A stretch of DNA of 64,000 bases from Sedimentitalea arenosa (GTDB lineage: Bacteria > Pseudomonadota > Alphaproteobacteria > Rhodobacterales > Rhodobacteraceae): contig NZ_JAELVR010000003.1 in the NCBI RefSeq assembly GCF_016428585.1, positions 306,673-370,672 of the forward strand, given 5' to 3'. The translations under genes and the position numbers were made by a program. Below the pieces are notes generated by a model. That model had not been told where the DNA came from, searched no databases, and saw nothing but the letters and a program-made list of their open reading frames with translations. Shown piece after piece: positions 56,820-64,000 of this stretch (the stretch's first letter is position 1; each line of letters starts with the position of its first letter).

Positions 56820-57575
56820 TCACGCCTCTGCCGCAGAATTTGAACGCGCATCGCTGATCGCGGCGAAATCATGGGCGATTCGCTCGGCCACCGTATCGGC
56901 CCAGGCGCGATAGACTTCGGGTCCGGGATGAAACCCGTCCTCGGCCATCAGGTGCGGCTCAAGCTCGAGGTCGAGCGTGATATAGGCGCAGTCGGGTCGC
57001 GCGGCCACAAGAGCGCGCAGCTCGGCGTCCAGCCGGGCCGCGTGCCGACCCAGTGTCCAGCGCAGCGGGTTGGGCAGCAGCGGGAAACGATCCAGCGGCG
57101 GCACGCCCGACACGTAGATGCGCTGCGCGCCGTGCTGCTGGCGCAGACGGTCGAGAAGCCGTGCCTGTCGCGCGCGCCACAGATGCGCGGGCACAAAGCG
57201 GGTGGTGTCGTTCACACCCAGACCCACGACAACGGCATCGGCGGCGACGGGCGTTCTGCCCTCAAGCCGGGCGAGCGTCGAGGCGGTGGTCGCCCCGGTC
57301 ACTGCATCCAGCGTCCAGTGCAGGCGAAAGCTGGCTGACAGACGCGCGATCAACTCGCCCGTCAGGGCGCTGTCCTGCGTGGCGACGCCGACTCCGGCGG
57401 CGGAGGAATCGCCCAGGATCAGCAGGCGCAGGCCCGGCCCCGCGCCGGCAACTCCCGCCCGTGCGCCCGCGGCTTCGGGCAGCTTGAGCGCGCGGCTGCG
57501 CACGTGCACCGCTTGCGCTGCCAGAAGCGGGGACAAGAGCAGGCGCAGCGCCGTGTCGGGCAGGGCCTTCACCAT
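56820..57575 (-). CDS. SGNH/GDSL family hydrolase
   Basis: The 251-residue protein has block I LLILGDSSAAG with the nucleophilic serine near residue 57, block III GLGVNDTTR and the C-terminal DGFHPG Asp-His pair, so the active site is complete. The N-terminus lacks a clean signal peptide but has a hydrophobic start. It is expected to be an esterase or acyl hydrolase. The gene lies between the DUF2244 and STAS genes on the minus strand. Confidence 0.9.
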   Translation of the reverse strand: MVKALPDTALRLLLSPLLAAQAVHVRSRALKLPEAAGARAGVAGAGPGLRLLILGDSSAAGVGVATQDSALTGELIARLSASFRLHWTLDAVTGATTASTLARLEGRTPVAADAVVVGLGVNDTTRFVPAHLWRARQARLLDRLRQQHGAQRIYVSGVPPLDRFPLLPNPLRWTLGRHAARLDAELRALVAARPDCAYITLDLELEPHLMAEDGFHPGPEVYRAWADTVAERIAHDFAAISDARSNSAAEA

Positions 57576-57587
57576 CGGCTTGGGTCC

Positions 57588-58310
57588 TCAGGCAAGGTAA
57601 CGCTTGGCGTCCTCGAACTGGTTCTCGTCGAAATAGCGGCTCTCCGCTGTCACGAAGCGCCCCATGACCCGCGCGGCGAGCCTCTGCCAGGCTTCGTCGC
57701 CGACGATGGCGATGCGACTCGGCACGTTACGGTGGTCGCGCACCAGCTTGAAATGGTCCGCCAGCGCACCGAGCCCCTGCCAGCCGTCGAACTCGCGCAG
57801 GTCCAGCAACAGCTTCATGCCGGGATGATCACGGATGAAGGCATCGAGATTGTCCTGTCCCCGGTCGTAGGCGGCCCCGTCGAGCTTGCCGACAAGCTGC
57901 ACATGCAGCACGTTGCCGCCCAGGTCGGTCATGTGCATGCTGCCCAGCGATTCCGTCAGCCAGCGGCGCGCCTCGTCCATCTCGTCCACGTCGAAGGTTT
58001 CGACCGGACCGGGCAGCGCGAAGCCGAGCGCGCCGACCGCGGTCTCGATCCAGTCGATGTCGGTGACCACGGCGATCCGCTCGAACCCGCTCCAATGGCG
58101 CAGGCCCAACTTGGTGTCGGCCCAGGCGGCTTTTGCGGAATAGCCTTCGAACTCGGGTCCGATCCGCACGAGGAGCTTGACCCGCTCATGCGCCGAAAGG
58201 GCCTGGTCCAACGCCGGTGTCAGAATGTTGCTGTAGTCTTCGGAGGTAATCGTGCCGGTCAGGTCTATCTCCATGATGCCGGCCTCGGTCAGCGGTTTCA
58301 CGTCGATCAT
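57588..58310 (-). CDS. Tandem SpoIIAA-like (STAS) protein
   Basis: This is a 240-residue protein made of two SpoIIAA-like domains of about 120 residues each: residues 1-115 (MIDVKPLTEAGIMEIDLTGTITSEDY...) and residues 125-240 (LHVQLVGKLDGAAYDRGQDNLDAF...). Both end in the IAVVTD/IAIVGD strand and an F/YFDxxEAxxWL-like helix. Single-domain proteins of this type are common; the duplication is less so. The start at 58310 gives the normal N-terminus. The role is unknown, possibly lipid or anti-sigma-like binding. Confidence 0.85.
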   Translation of the reverse strand: MIDVKPLTEAGIMEIDLTGTITSEDYSNILTPALDQALSAHERVKLLVRIGPEFEGYSAKAAWADTKLGLRHWSGFERIAVVTDIDWIETAVGALGFALPGPVETFDVDEMDEARRWLTESLGSMHMTDLGGNVLHVQLVGKLDGAAYDRGQDNLDAFIRDHPGMKLLLDLREFDGWQGLGALADHFKLVRDHRNVPSRIAIVGDEAWQRLAARVMGRFVTAESRYFDENQFEDAKRYLA

Positions 58311-58402
58311 GGTCTGAACTCCTTTTTGACAGCGGGCGCGCCCGTCGCGTCGGCCTTTCCAATCTAGGAACGCGATACAGCCACACAAGCGGCGGTGAAA
58401 CG

Positions 58403-58433
58403 AAAAGACCCCGGAGCGTCGTGCTCCGGGGTC
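58403..58433 (-). terminator. Rho-independent terminator of ctaD
   Basis: On the minus strand GACCCCGGAGC (58433-58423) pairs perfectly with GCTCCGGGGTC (58417-58407), followed by TTTT. It sits 26 bases after the ctaD stop. Confidence 0.93.
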
Positions 58434-58458
58434 TGATCCGTGTTTTCAGAGGAAAGCC

Positions 58459-60132
58459 CTAGTGAGCGTGGCCCTTGTCCCAGTCCTCGCGCTTGGGAAG
58501 CTGCTCGAACGTGTGCTCGGGCGGCGGGCTGGGCAGGGTCCATTCCAGCGTGTCGGCGTATTCGTTCCAGGGGTTCTTCTCGGTCACCTTGGCGCCGGAG
58601 CGCAGGGTGTAGAAGATGATGCCGAAGAAGAACAGGAACGACGCGAAGGACAGGAAGGCACCCCAGCTCGACCAGTAGTTCCAGTAGGCGAAGGCCTCGG
58701 GATAGTCGATGTAGCGGCGCGGCATGCCCTGGCGACCCAGGAAGTGCTGCGGGAAGAATGTCAGGTTGGCCCCGATGAACATCATCCAGAAGTGCAGCTT
58801 GCCGGCCCATTCCGGGTACATCCGGCCGCTCATCTTGGGCAGGTAGAAGTAGATGCCCGCGAAGATGGCGAAGACCGCGCCGAGGCTCATCACGTAGTGG
58901 AAGTGCGCCACGACGTAGTAGGTGTCGTGATAGTAGCGATCCACGGCCGCCTGGCTGAGCACGACACCGGTGACGCCGCCGATCGTGAACAGGAACAGGA
59001 AGCCGAAGGCCCAGAGCATCGGCGTCTTGAACTCGATCGAGCCGCCCCACATGGTCGCGATCCAGCTGAACACCTTGACGCCTGTCGGCACCGCGATGAC
59101 CATTGTCGCCAGCATGAAGTAGGCCTGCTGATTCAAGGTCATGCCGACCGTGTACATGTGGTGTGCCCAGACGACGAAGCCCAGAACACCAATGGCGATC
59201 AACGCCCAGACCATCGGCAGGTAGCCGAAGATCGGCTTTCGGCTGAAAGTGGCGATGACGTGGCTGATGATGCCGAAGCCCGGCAGGATCACGATGTAAA
59301 CCTCGGGATGGCCGAAGAACCACAGGATGTGCTGGTAAAGCACCGGGTCGCCCCCGCCGGCCGGGTCAAAGAAGGTGAAGCCGAAGTTGCGGTCCATCAG
59401 CAGCATGGTGATCGCGCCCGCCAGAACCGGCAGCGAGAGCAGGATCAGCCAGGAAGTGACAAAGATCGACCAGGAGAACAGCGGCACCTTGAACAGCGTC
59501 ATGCCAGGAGCACGCATGTTCAGGAAGGTGGTGATCATGTTGATCGCGCCGAGGATCGACGAGGCGCCGGAAACGTGCACCGCGAAGATCGCGAAATCCA
59601 TCGACATGCCGCTTTCGTTGGTCGAGAGCGGCGGGTAAAGCACCCAGCCCACGCCCGAGCCGGCCTGGTCGTTGCCGCCCGGCGCCAGCACCGAAACGAC
59701 GGCAAGCGTCGTGCCGAAGACGTAGAGCCAGAAGGACAGGTTGTTCATCCGCGGGAAGGCCATGTCCGGTGCGCCGATCTGCAACGGCATGAAATAGTTG
59801 CCAAACCCGCCGAACAGGGCCGGAATCACCACGAAGAACATCATCAGGATGCCGTGGCCGGTGATCAGGACGTTCCACAAATGCCCGTTCGGGGTGCAGG
59901 TCGTGGCCGAGTCGGCGATCAGGCGCGCGCCTTCGAGGCACATGTACTGGACGCCCGGCTCCATCAGTTCGAGCCGCATGTAGACCGTGAAGGCCACCGA
60001 GATGAAACCCGCGAATGCGGAGACGATCAGGTAGAGAATCCCGATGTCTTTGTGGTTTGTGGACATGAACCAGCGGACGAAGAAGCTTCGCTGATCCTCG
60101 TGCTCGTGACCATGAATGGCTGCGTCTGCCAT
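58459..60132 (-). CDS. ctaD: Cytochrome c oxidase subunit I (aa3 type)
   Basis: This is a 557-residue, twelve-helix heme-copper oxidase subunit. The CuB ligand and cross-linked tyrosine are in [16 protein letters not shown], two further CuB histidines are in [10 protein letters not shown], and both heme ligands are in [13 protein letters not shown]-pathway and D-pathway residues lie in the expected segments. It reduces oxygen and pumps protons in the inner membrane. The ATG at 60132 follows AGGAGGCGCC. Subunits II and III are not nearby. A perfect FNR box lies 99 bases upstream. Confidence 0.97.
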   Translation of the reverse strand: MADAAIHGHEHEDQRSFFVRWFMSTNHKDIGILYLIVSAFAGFISVAFTVYMRLELMEPGVQYMCLEGARLIADSATTCTPNGHLWNVLITGHGILMMFFVVIPALFGGFGNYFMPLQIGAPDMAFPRMNNLSFWLYVFGTTLAVVSVLAPGGNDQAGSGVGWVLYPPLSTNESGMSMDFAIFAVHVSGASSILGAINMITTFLNMRAPGMTLFKVPLFSWSIFVTSWLILLSLPVLAGAITMLLMDRNFGFTFFDPAGGGDPVLYQHILWFFGHPEVYIVILPGFGIISHVIATFSRKPIFGYLPMVWALIAIGVLGFVVWAHHMYTVGMTLNQQAYFMLATMVIAVPTGVKVFSWIATMWGGSIEFKTPMLWAFGFLFLFTIGGVTGVVLSQAAVDRYYHDTYYVVAHFHYVMSLGAVFAIFAGIYFYLPKMSGRMYPEWAGKLHFWMMFIGANLTFFPQHFLGRQGMPRRYIDYPEAFAYWNYWSSWGAFLSFASFLFFFGIIFYTLRSGAKVTEKNPWNEYADTLEWTLPSPPPEHTFEQLPKREDWDKGHAH

Positions 60133-60230
60133 TTGGCGCCTCCTGTTGAAAATGCGCACGCGCCGGGGATGCGGCGCGCGAAGTTCATTCCGTTTTTAGA
60201 ATGACTACACAGGGGCTTCAATGGCCGAGT

Positions 60231-60244
60231 TTGATATGGATCAA
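60231..60244. promoter_or_regulatory. FNR-type binding site upstream of ctaD
   Basis: TTGATATGGATCAA is a perfect match to the TTGAT-N4-ATCAA consensus of FNR/FnrL. It lies 99 bases upstream of the ctaD start and 173 bases upstream of the HIT gene. Given the target, it most likely turns the high-oxygen aa3 oxidase down when oxygen falls. Confidence 0.75.
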
Positions 60245-60283
60245 GATAAATTGACGCGCCCCCTTGCGACGGTTCGTGCGGAC

Positions 60284-60336
60284 TGAGGTCTCGGGGCGCT
60301 GCCCCGAACCCCGGAGTATTTGCGCGAAGATGAAGG
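60284..60336. repeat. REP-like intergenic repeat of Rhodobacterales
   Basis: TCGGGGC-GCT-GCCCCGA (60291-60307) forms a perfect hairpin and is followed by CCCCGGAGTATTTG and AAGATGAAGG, a string I recognise from many dispersed intergenic repeats in Rhodobacteraceae. Only one copy is seen in this window. Confidence 0.6.
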
Positions 60337-60416
60337 GACGGGACGGGGCGGAGTGCCTTGACGCGGGCGCGCGGGACGATCACAAACCGGGGCGGACGTA
60401 GAGCGACGGGGCGGCC

Positions 60417-60839
60417 ATGAGCTATGATACCGACAATATCTTTGCGAAGATCCTGCGCGGCGAGATCCCGTCCGAACAGGTGTTCCAGGATGACGATACG
60501 CTGGTCTTCATGGATATCATGCCCAGGGTGGATGGGCATTGCCTGGTCATTCCCAAGACGCCCTGCCGGAACGTTCTGGACGCGAGCCCCGCGCAATTGG
60601 CCGCGGTGATGGCGACGGTGCAGAGGATGAGCCACACGGTGATGGCGGCGTTCGGCGCGACCGGCGTGACGATCCAGCAGTTCAACGAGACGGATGGCGG
60701 GCAGGAGGTGTTTCATCTCCATTTCCACGTTCTGCCGCGTCATGCGGGGCAATCGATGCGTCCACCGGGCAAGATGGAAGACATGGCCGTGATCAAGGCC
60801 AATGCCGAAAAGATTCGCGCGGCCCTCACAGCGGACTGA
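60417..60839 (+). CDS. HIT family nucleotide-binding hydrolase
   Basis: This is a 140-residue protein of the histidine triad family. The active site HLHFHVLPR lies near residue 100, preceded by IQQFNETDGGQEVFH as in HINT-like proteins. These enzymes hydrolyse adenosine phosphoramidates. The ATG follows a GGGGCGG site. It is divergent from ctaD. Confidence 0.94.
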   Translation: MSYDTDNIFAKILRGEIPSEQVFQDDDTLVFMDIMPRVDGHCLVIPKTPCRNVLDASPAQLAAVMATVQRMSHTVMAAFGATGVTIQQFNETDGGQEVFHLHFHVLPRHAGQSMRPPGKMEDMAVIKANAEKIRAALTAD

Positions 60840-60915
60840 CTGGCGCGCGGGTTTGCCGTGCCGCCGCGACGGGCCGGGCGGAGAGCGGAGGCGATGAGGC
60901 CCGGGGAGCGTGCAC

Positions 60916-61833
60916 ATGCCGCATGATCATCACGGGCACGTCCATCTGGATCCCGAGGCCGGGGATACGCGCATCTCCTGGGCGATCGCGGTCAACATGG
61001 GATTGACCTTGGCACAGGTCGTCGGCGGACTCCTGTCGGGATCGCTGGCGCTGATCGCCGATGCGTTGCACAATTTCTCGGATGCGATCGCGCTGATCAT
61101 CGCCTTTTTCGCGCGCCGGATCGCGCGTCGGCCGGCCGATGCGGAGATGAGTTTCGGCTATGGGCGGGTCGAGGTGGTGGCGGCGCTGGTGAACTACACG
61201 ACGCTGGTGGTTCTGGCGCTCTACCTTGTTTACGAGGGCGTCCTGCGGATGCTCGACCCGCAGCCGATCGACGGCTGGCTCGTGGTCTGGATCGCGGCGC
61301 TGGCGCTGGCCGTGGATCTGGTGACGGCCGCGCTGACCTACAGCATGGCAAAGGACAGCATGAACATCCGCGCGGCCTTCCTGCACAACCTGGCGGATGC
61401 GCTGGGGTCGGTTGCGGTGATCGTCGCGGGCACGCTGGTGATCCTGCGCGGCTGGGTCTGGGTCGATCCGCTGGTGACGCTGATGATCGCGGCTTACATC
61501 CTGTGGCACGTGTGGTCCGAGATCGGTGGCGTGATGCGGGTTCTGATGCTCGGCAGCCCTCCTGGGTTGCAGGCGGAGGAGGTGGCGTGTGCGATCGAAG
61601 CGGTGGATGGTGTGCGCGGCGTACATCACCTGCATCTCTGGGCGATGCAGGAGCACGCGGCGTCGTTGGGCGCGCACCTTGTCATCGACGGAGGCCGGTG
61701 GGGGCAAGCGGACGCGATCAAGGCCGGGGTCAAGCAGATGCTGGCGGACCGGTTCGGGATCGCGCACAGCACGCTGGAGCTTGAATGCGCGGCCCATGCC
61801 TGCGACGCACCGCTTCGGATCGGTCATCGGTGA
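60916..61833 (+). CDS. CDF family cation efflux transporter
   Basis: This is a 305-residue cation diffusion facilitator with six membrane helices. The metal site pairs are ADALHNFSDA in helix 2 and LHNLADALGS in helix 5, both HxxxD as in zinc transporters. The N-terminus is His-rich (MPHDHHGHVH) and the C-terminal cytoplasmic domain has VRGVHHLHLWAM. It exports zinc or a similar divalent metal. The ATG at 60916 fits the GGGGAG site better than the GTG at 60910. A clear terminator follows. Confidence 0.94.
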   Translation: MPHDHHGHVHLDPEAGDTRISWAIAVNMGLTLAQVVGGLLSGSLALIADALHNFSDAIALIIAFFARRIARRPADAEMSFGYGRVEVVAALVNYTTLVVLALYLVYEGVLRMLDPQPIDGWLVVWIAALALAVDLVTAALTYSMAKDSMNIRAAFLHNLADALGSVAVIVAGTLVILRGWVWVDPLVTLMIAAYILWHVWSEIGGVMRVLMLGSPPGLQAEEVACAIEAVDGVRGVHHLHLWAMQEHAASLGAHLVIDGGRWGQADAIKAGVKQMLADRFGIAHSTLELECAAHACDAPLRIGHR

Positions 61834-61841
61834 CACAGCGC

Positions 61842-61863
61842 GTTCCCCGCGGGGAACTTTTTT
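61842..61863 (+). terminator. Rho-independent terminator after the CDF gene
   Basis: GTTCCCCGCGGGGAAC (61842-61857) is a perfect 16-base inverted repeat followed by TTTTTT. It starts eight bases after the stop codon. Confidence 0.92.
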
Positions 61864-61936
61864 ATTTAAACCAAATGTTTACCAGTTTTGAGCCGCGTCA
61901 ATCCTCGAGCGTTGTCGCGCAAGCGATTGATCCGGT

Positions 61937-62593
61937 TCAACTGGTTTCGCCGAACACGGTTTGGAAGCTGTGGCGCAGGGCGACATCCAGATCGGCCATC
62001 GTCACCGGCAGCCCGAGATCGACGAGACTGGTGACCCCGTAATCGGTGATGCCGCAGGGCACGATCCCGCTGAAATGCTCGAGATCGGGTTCGACGTTGA
62101 TCGAGATGCCGTGAAAGCTGATCCATTTGCGCAGGCGGATGCCGATGGCGGCGATCTTGTCCTCGGCTGTCTTCCCGGTCGCGGTGCGCGGTTTGTCTCC
62201 GCGTTCGACCCAGACGCCGACGCGGCCTTCGCGGATATGGCCGGTGACGTTGAACTCCGCCAGGGCGGCGATCACCCAGGCTTCGAGTTGCTGCACGAAG
62301 CGGCGCACGTCATGCCCGCGCCGGCCCACGTCGAGCATGACATAGACGACACGTTGGCCGGGGCCGTGATAGGTGTATTGCCCGCCGCGTTTCGTCTCGA
62401 AGACCGGGAATCGGTCGGGATCGGTCAGATCCTCGATCCGGGCACTGGTGCCGGCGGTATAAAGCGGCGGGTGTTCCAGCAGCCAGATGCACTCCGGAGC
62501 GTGCCCGGCCGAAATGTCGGCGACGCGGCGCTCCATGAAGGACAGCGCCTCTTCGTAGGGCGTGAGCCCGTCACTCGTGATCCACTCGACCAT
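61937..62593 (-). CDS. lipB: Octanoyltransferase (lipoate synthesis)
   Basis: This 218-residue protein transfers octanoate from acyl carrier protein to lipoyl domains. Conserved parts are the [16 protein letters not shown] loop, the catalytic lysine in [17 protein letters not shown] and the catalytic cysteine in GIVPCGI. The start is the ATG at 62593, which gives the normal family N-terminus. Convergent with the CDF gene. Confidence 0.96.
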   Translation of the reverse strand: MVEWITSDGLTPYEEALSFMERRVADISAGHAPECIWLLEHPPLYTAGTSARIEDLTDPDRFPVFETKRGGQYTYHGPGQRVVYVMLDVGRRGHDVRRFVQQLEAWVIAALAEFNVTGHIREGRVGVWVERGDKPRTATGKTAEDKIAAIGIRLRKWISFHGISINVEPDLEHFSGIVPCGITDYGVTSLVDLGLPVTMADLDVALRHSFQTVFGETS

Positions 62594-62632
62594 GGCGGCT
62601 GCTTAGCGCGTGTCAGGCGCGCAGGGAAGAGG

Positions 62633-63295
62633 TCAGGCGGCCGTGGGGTGCAACTGCCTGAGTGCCGCGGCGTAGGTCTCGACCCCTTGTGCGCCGCTCA
62701 GCAGCAGCTTGCCGCCCAGAACCATCGCTGGAACGCCCGAGATGCCGTTCTCGGTCCAGAACGCCTGTTTGCGGCGCACCTGCGCGGCGCGGTCGCCCGA
62801 CGCGAGCAGCGCACGGGCCTCGTCGACCGGCAGGCCGACCGACGCCACGGCCTGCAGCAGAACCTCGGGATCCGAGACGTCGAGGTCCTCGGTGAAATAG
62901 GCGCGGAACAGGGCCAGCTTCAGCGGGTGCTGGCGGTCGTGGTCAAGCGCCCAGTCGAGCAATTGATGCGCGGCAAAGGTGTTCACGATCCGCATTTCCG
63001 CGCCATAGGCGAACTCTATGCCGAGGTCCTGGCCGATGGCGGTGATCCGCTCGCGGGCGGCAACGCTCTGCGCCGCGTCGATCCCGTATTTTCGCACAAG
63101 GTGGTCGCGCAGGTTCTCGCCCTCGGGCCCCATATCGGGGTTCAGTTCGAACGGATGCCAGCGCAGGATCGCGCCGAGCCCGCACTGCGCCAGCGCCTGT
63201 TCGAGTTGCCGGTAGCCGATGATGCACCACGGGCAGACCACGTCCGAAACGATGTCGACCTGAACGGTACCGGGGTGCTGGGTGTCGCTGGGCAT
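62633..63295 (-). CDS. DsbA-family oxidoreductase, FrnE-like
   Basis: This is a 220-residue thioredoxin-fold protein with the redox motif VVCPWCIIG near residue 20, a helical insert, and the cis-proline in ISGVPAMVLGG. No signal peptide is visible, so it is cytosolic, as for FrnE-type proteins. It probably isomerises or oxidises thiols under stress. It is upstream of lipB on the same strand. Confidence 0.93.
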   Translation of the reverse strand: MPSDTQHPGTVQVDIVSDVVCPWCIIGYRQLEQALAQCGLGAILRWHPFELNPDMGPEGENLRDHLVRKYGIDAAQSVAARERITAIGQDLGIEFAYGAEMRIVNTFAAHQLLDWALDHDRQHPLKLALFRAYFTEDLDVSDPEVLLQAVASVGLPVDEARALLASGDRAAQVRRKQAFWTENGISGVPAMVLGGKLLLSGAQGVETYAAALRQLHPTAA

Positions 63296-63384
63296 GAACT
63301 GTCTTCTCCTGACGGTCAGGTCCCAAGGGTGGGGATCGCGATGCAGGAAATCAACCGCGCATGTCGATCCGTGGCTTTTGCCTC

Positions 63385-63413
63385 TTCACAAGCCCGAACG
63401 CTTGCTCTAAGAC
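63385..63413 (+). promoter_or_regulatory. Weak promoter candidate for tRNA-Leu
   Basis: TTCACA (63385-63390) and TAAGAC (63408-63413) are 17 bases apart and end 25 bases before the tRNA. Both boxes are imperfect. Confidence 0.3.
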
Positions 63414-63418
63414 GCGCT

Positions 63419-63895
63419 TCACCATGCCAAGGGCAGATGCGGCCGTGGCGGAATTGGTAGACGCGCAGCGTTGAGGTCGCTGTGGGGTAACACCCGTGGA
63501 AGTTCGAGTCTTCTCGGCCGCACCAAAACATCTTTCAACTTTGACCTGTCCCATAAGGCATTGAAAGCCAACGAAAAACTAACGGTTCGAAAGCCTTCAG
63601 ATCTGCTGTAGGTGACCTTTTCAGAGAACACCATTCTCAGTAGTAGTCTCTTCCATTCCAGTGGCGATTTTTCCCAAATTTCAGAGGGGTTTGCGAGAAC
63701 GTCCATCGCCGGTTCGAACAACTCATCGAATGTTCCTTGGTTTTCTTCCTCCTTCTCATATTTTTCTTTGGCCAAAGCTTGTTGTCGGTACAGTTTGTCT
63801 AACTTTTTTTGCAACGCATCCGACACCGCCTCGTTCTCAGTTTCGATATACTTATCCATGGTTTTCGTAATCTTGTTCCTAGGCTCAGGACCCAT
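63419..63895 (-). pseudogene. C-terminal remnant of a large serine recombinase at tRNA-Leu
   Basis: The frame encodes a lysine-rich coiled segment then FDELFEPAMDVLANPSEIWE, LRMVFSEKVTYSRSEGFRT and SFSLAFNAL, the typical end of large serine recombinases. The catalytic and zinc-ribbon regions are missing; upstream (toward 64000) the frame runs into an IS element. The last 35 or so residues are antisense to the tRNA, so the recombinase end abuts the tRNA 3' end, which is the usual integration site of such elements. The bases are much AT-richer than the rest of the window. Confidence 0.75.
63439..63525 (+). tRNA. tRNA-Leu (anticodon GAG)
   Basis: This is an 87-base tRNA gene. The acceptor GCGGCCG (63439-63445) pairs exactly with CGGCCGC (63515-63521) followed by encoded ACCA. 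The anticodon stem CAGCG/CGCTG holds the loop TTGAGGT, giving anticodon GAG. A long variable arm (GTGGGGTAACACCCGT region) marks it as a class II leucine tRNA, and the T-loop TTCGAGT is present. Confidence 0.96.
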
Positions 63896-64000
63896 TGATT
63901 TTGGTCGGTTTGCGTGGTTCGCGGCTACGAAAACGGAGCGGTGATATGTCTGACCCTTTCTGGCTGACGGATGCGCAGATGGCGCGTCTGGAGCCCTACT
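63883..64000 (+). mobile_element. Left end of an IS5-type insertion sequence (runs off window)
   Basis: The recombinase similarity stops near 63890 and a transposase start appears at 63946, so an insertion sequence begins in between. A CTAG at 63879-63882 is a possible target site, in line with the CTAG/YTAR preference of some IS5 members. The exact terminal inverted repeat cannot be confirmed because the other end is outside the window. Confidence 0.6.
63946..64000 (+). CDS. IS5 family transposase, N-terminal fragment at window edge
   Basis: The 18 visible residues MSDPFWLTDAQMARLEPY match the start of IS5/IS427-type transposases common in alphaproteobacteria (usual form MSDxFWLTDEQMARLEPFFP). 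A GGAG site lies ten bases upstream. The gene continues beyond the window, so completeness cannot be judged. Confidence 0.85.
   Translation, partial: MSDPFWLTDAQMARLEPY

Noticed and set aside
58462..60204. A 580-residue plus-strand frame
   Set aside because: It is antisense to ctaD throughout and has no recognisable motif.
63612..63944. A 110-residue plus-strand frame after tRNA-Leu
   Set aside because: It is the antisense of the serine recombinase remnant, whose C-terminal motifs are recognisable on the minus strand.

Overview
The window reads as chromosomal DNA of an alphaproteobacterium of the Rhodobacterales/Roseobacter type. The base composition is GC-rich by eye. Coding density is very high, with no gene-free stretch over 300 bases. 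Lineage markers are a folB-folP-glmM run, the glyQ-glyS-PPDK-like-SleB neighbourhood, FolE2 as the GTP cyclohydrolase seen here, an aa3 oxidase ctaD gene, a SAM-II riboswitch in front of metZ, and a REP-like sequence ending in the 'CCCCGGAGTATTTG...AAGATGAAG' form I associate with this family. Assignments come from reading sequence and remembered family motifs; no database search was run.

Layout. 1-12.2 kb is a catabolic/accessory stretch: hyuA (5' cut)-hyuB-FAD oxidoreductase, a ToxR-like membrane TPR regulator with a divergent small gene, an amidase-signature enzyme plus an SDR, a second SDR, and an orphan DUF1045 protein. 11.5-18.1 kb is a malonate system: a divergent GntR/FCD regulator, a TRAP transporter (P, Q, M subunits), malonyl-CoA decarboxylase and malonyl-CoA synthetase, with a perfect TTGTATACAA operator candidate between regulator and operon. 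18.1-26.7 kb has a SAM-II riboswitch with a terminator before metZ, folE2, a pair of phasin-like proteins (one with a long Ala/Lys/Pro tail), a DUF1127-like protein, trkH, a ThDP enzyme and a secreted HAD phosphatase. 26.7-37.2 kb has a secreted SPOR/peptidoglycan-binding protein whose trypsin-like domain lacks catalytic residues, then glyQ, gltS, glyS, a PPDK-like enzyme and a SleB hydrolase. 37.2-43.7 kb has a Tat-exported multicopper oxidase, folB (with an extra C-terminal domain), folP, glmM, and an orphan asparagine-synthetase-like gene of lower GC. 43.7-52.4 kb has a DMT exporter, ilvC with two Lrp regulators opposite, an M20 hydrolase, a class V aminotransferase, a UbiH-like monooxygenase, a pyrimidine-nucleotidase-like HAD protein and a GntR regulator. 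52.4-63.4 kb has an MshEN-GT2 glycosyltransferase, carA, a YqeY protein, DUF2244, an SGNH hydrolase, a tandem STAS protein, ctaD with a perfect FNR box upstream, a HIT protein, a CDF transporter, lipB and a FrnE-like DsbA. The right edge has tRNA-Leu(GAG), the C-terminal remnant of a serine recombinase abutting the tRNA 3' end, and the start of an IS5-type insertion sequence.

How the genes work together. The malonate block is self-contained: uptake by the TRAP transporter, activation to malonyl-CoA by MatB, decarboxylation to acetyl-CoA by MatA. FolE2, FolB and FolP provide three steps of folate synthesis. GlyQ and GlyS form glycyl-tRNA synthetase. Most of the rest is housekeeping. The strongest leads are the predicted c-di-GMP-controlled glycosyltransferase (52.4-54.3 kb), the pseudo-protease (26.7-28.5 kb), the asparagine-synthetase-like orphan (42.1-43.7 kb), the FNR box at ctaD and the tRNA-Leu integration scar. 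I found no clearly novel multi-gene defence or secretion system.
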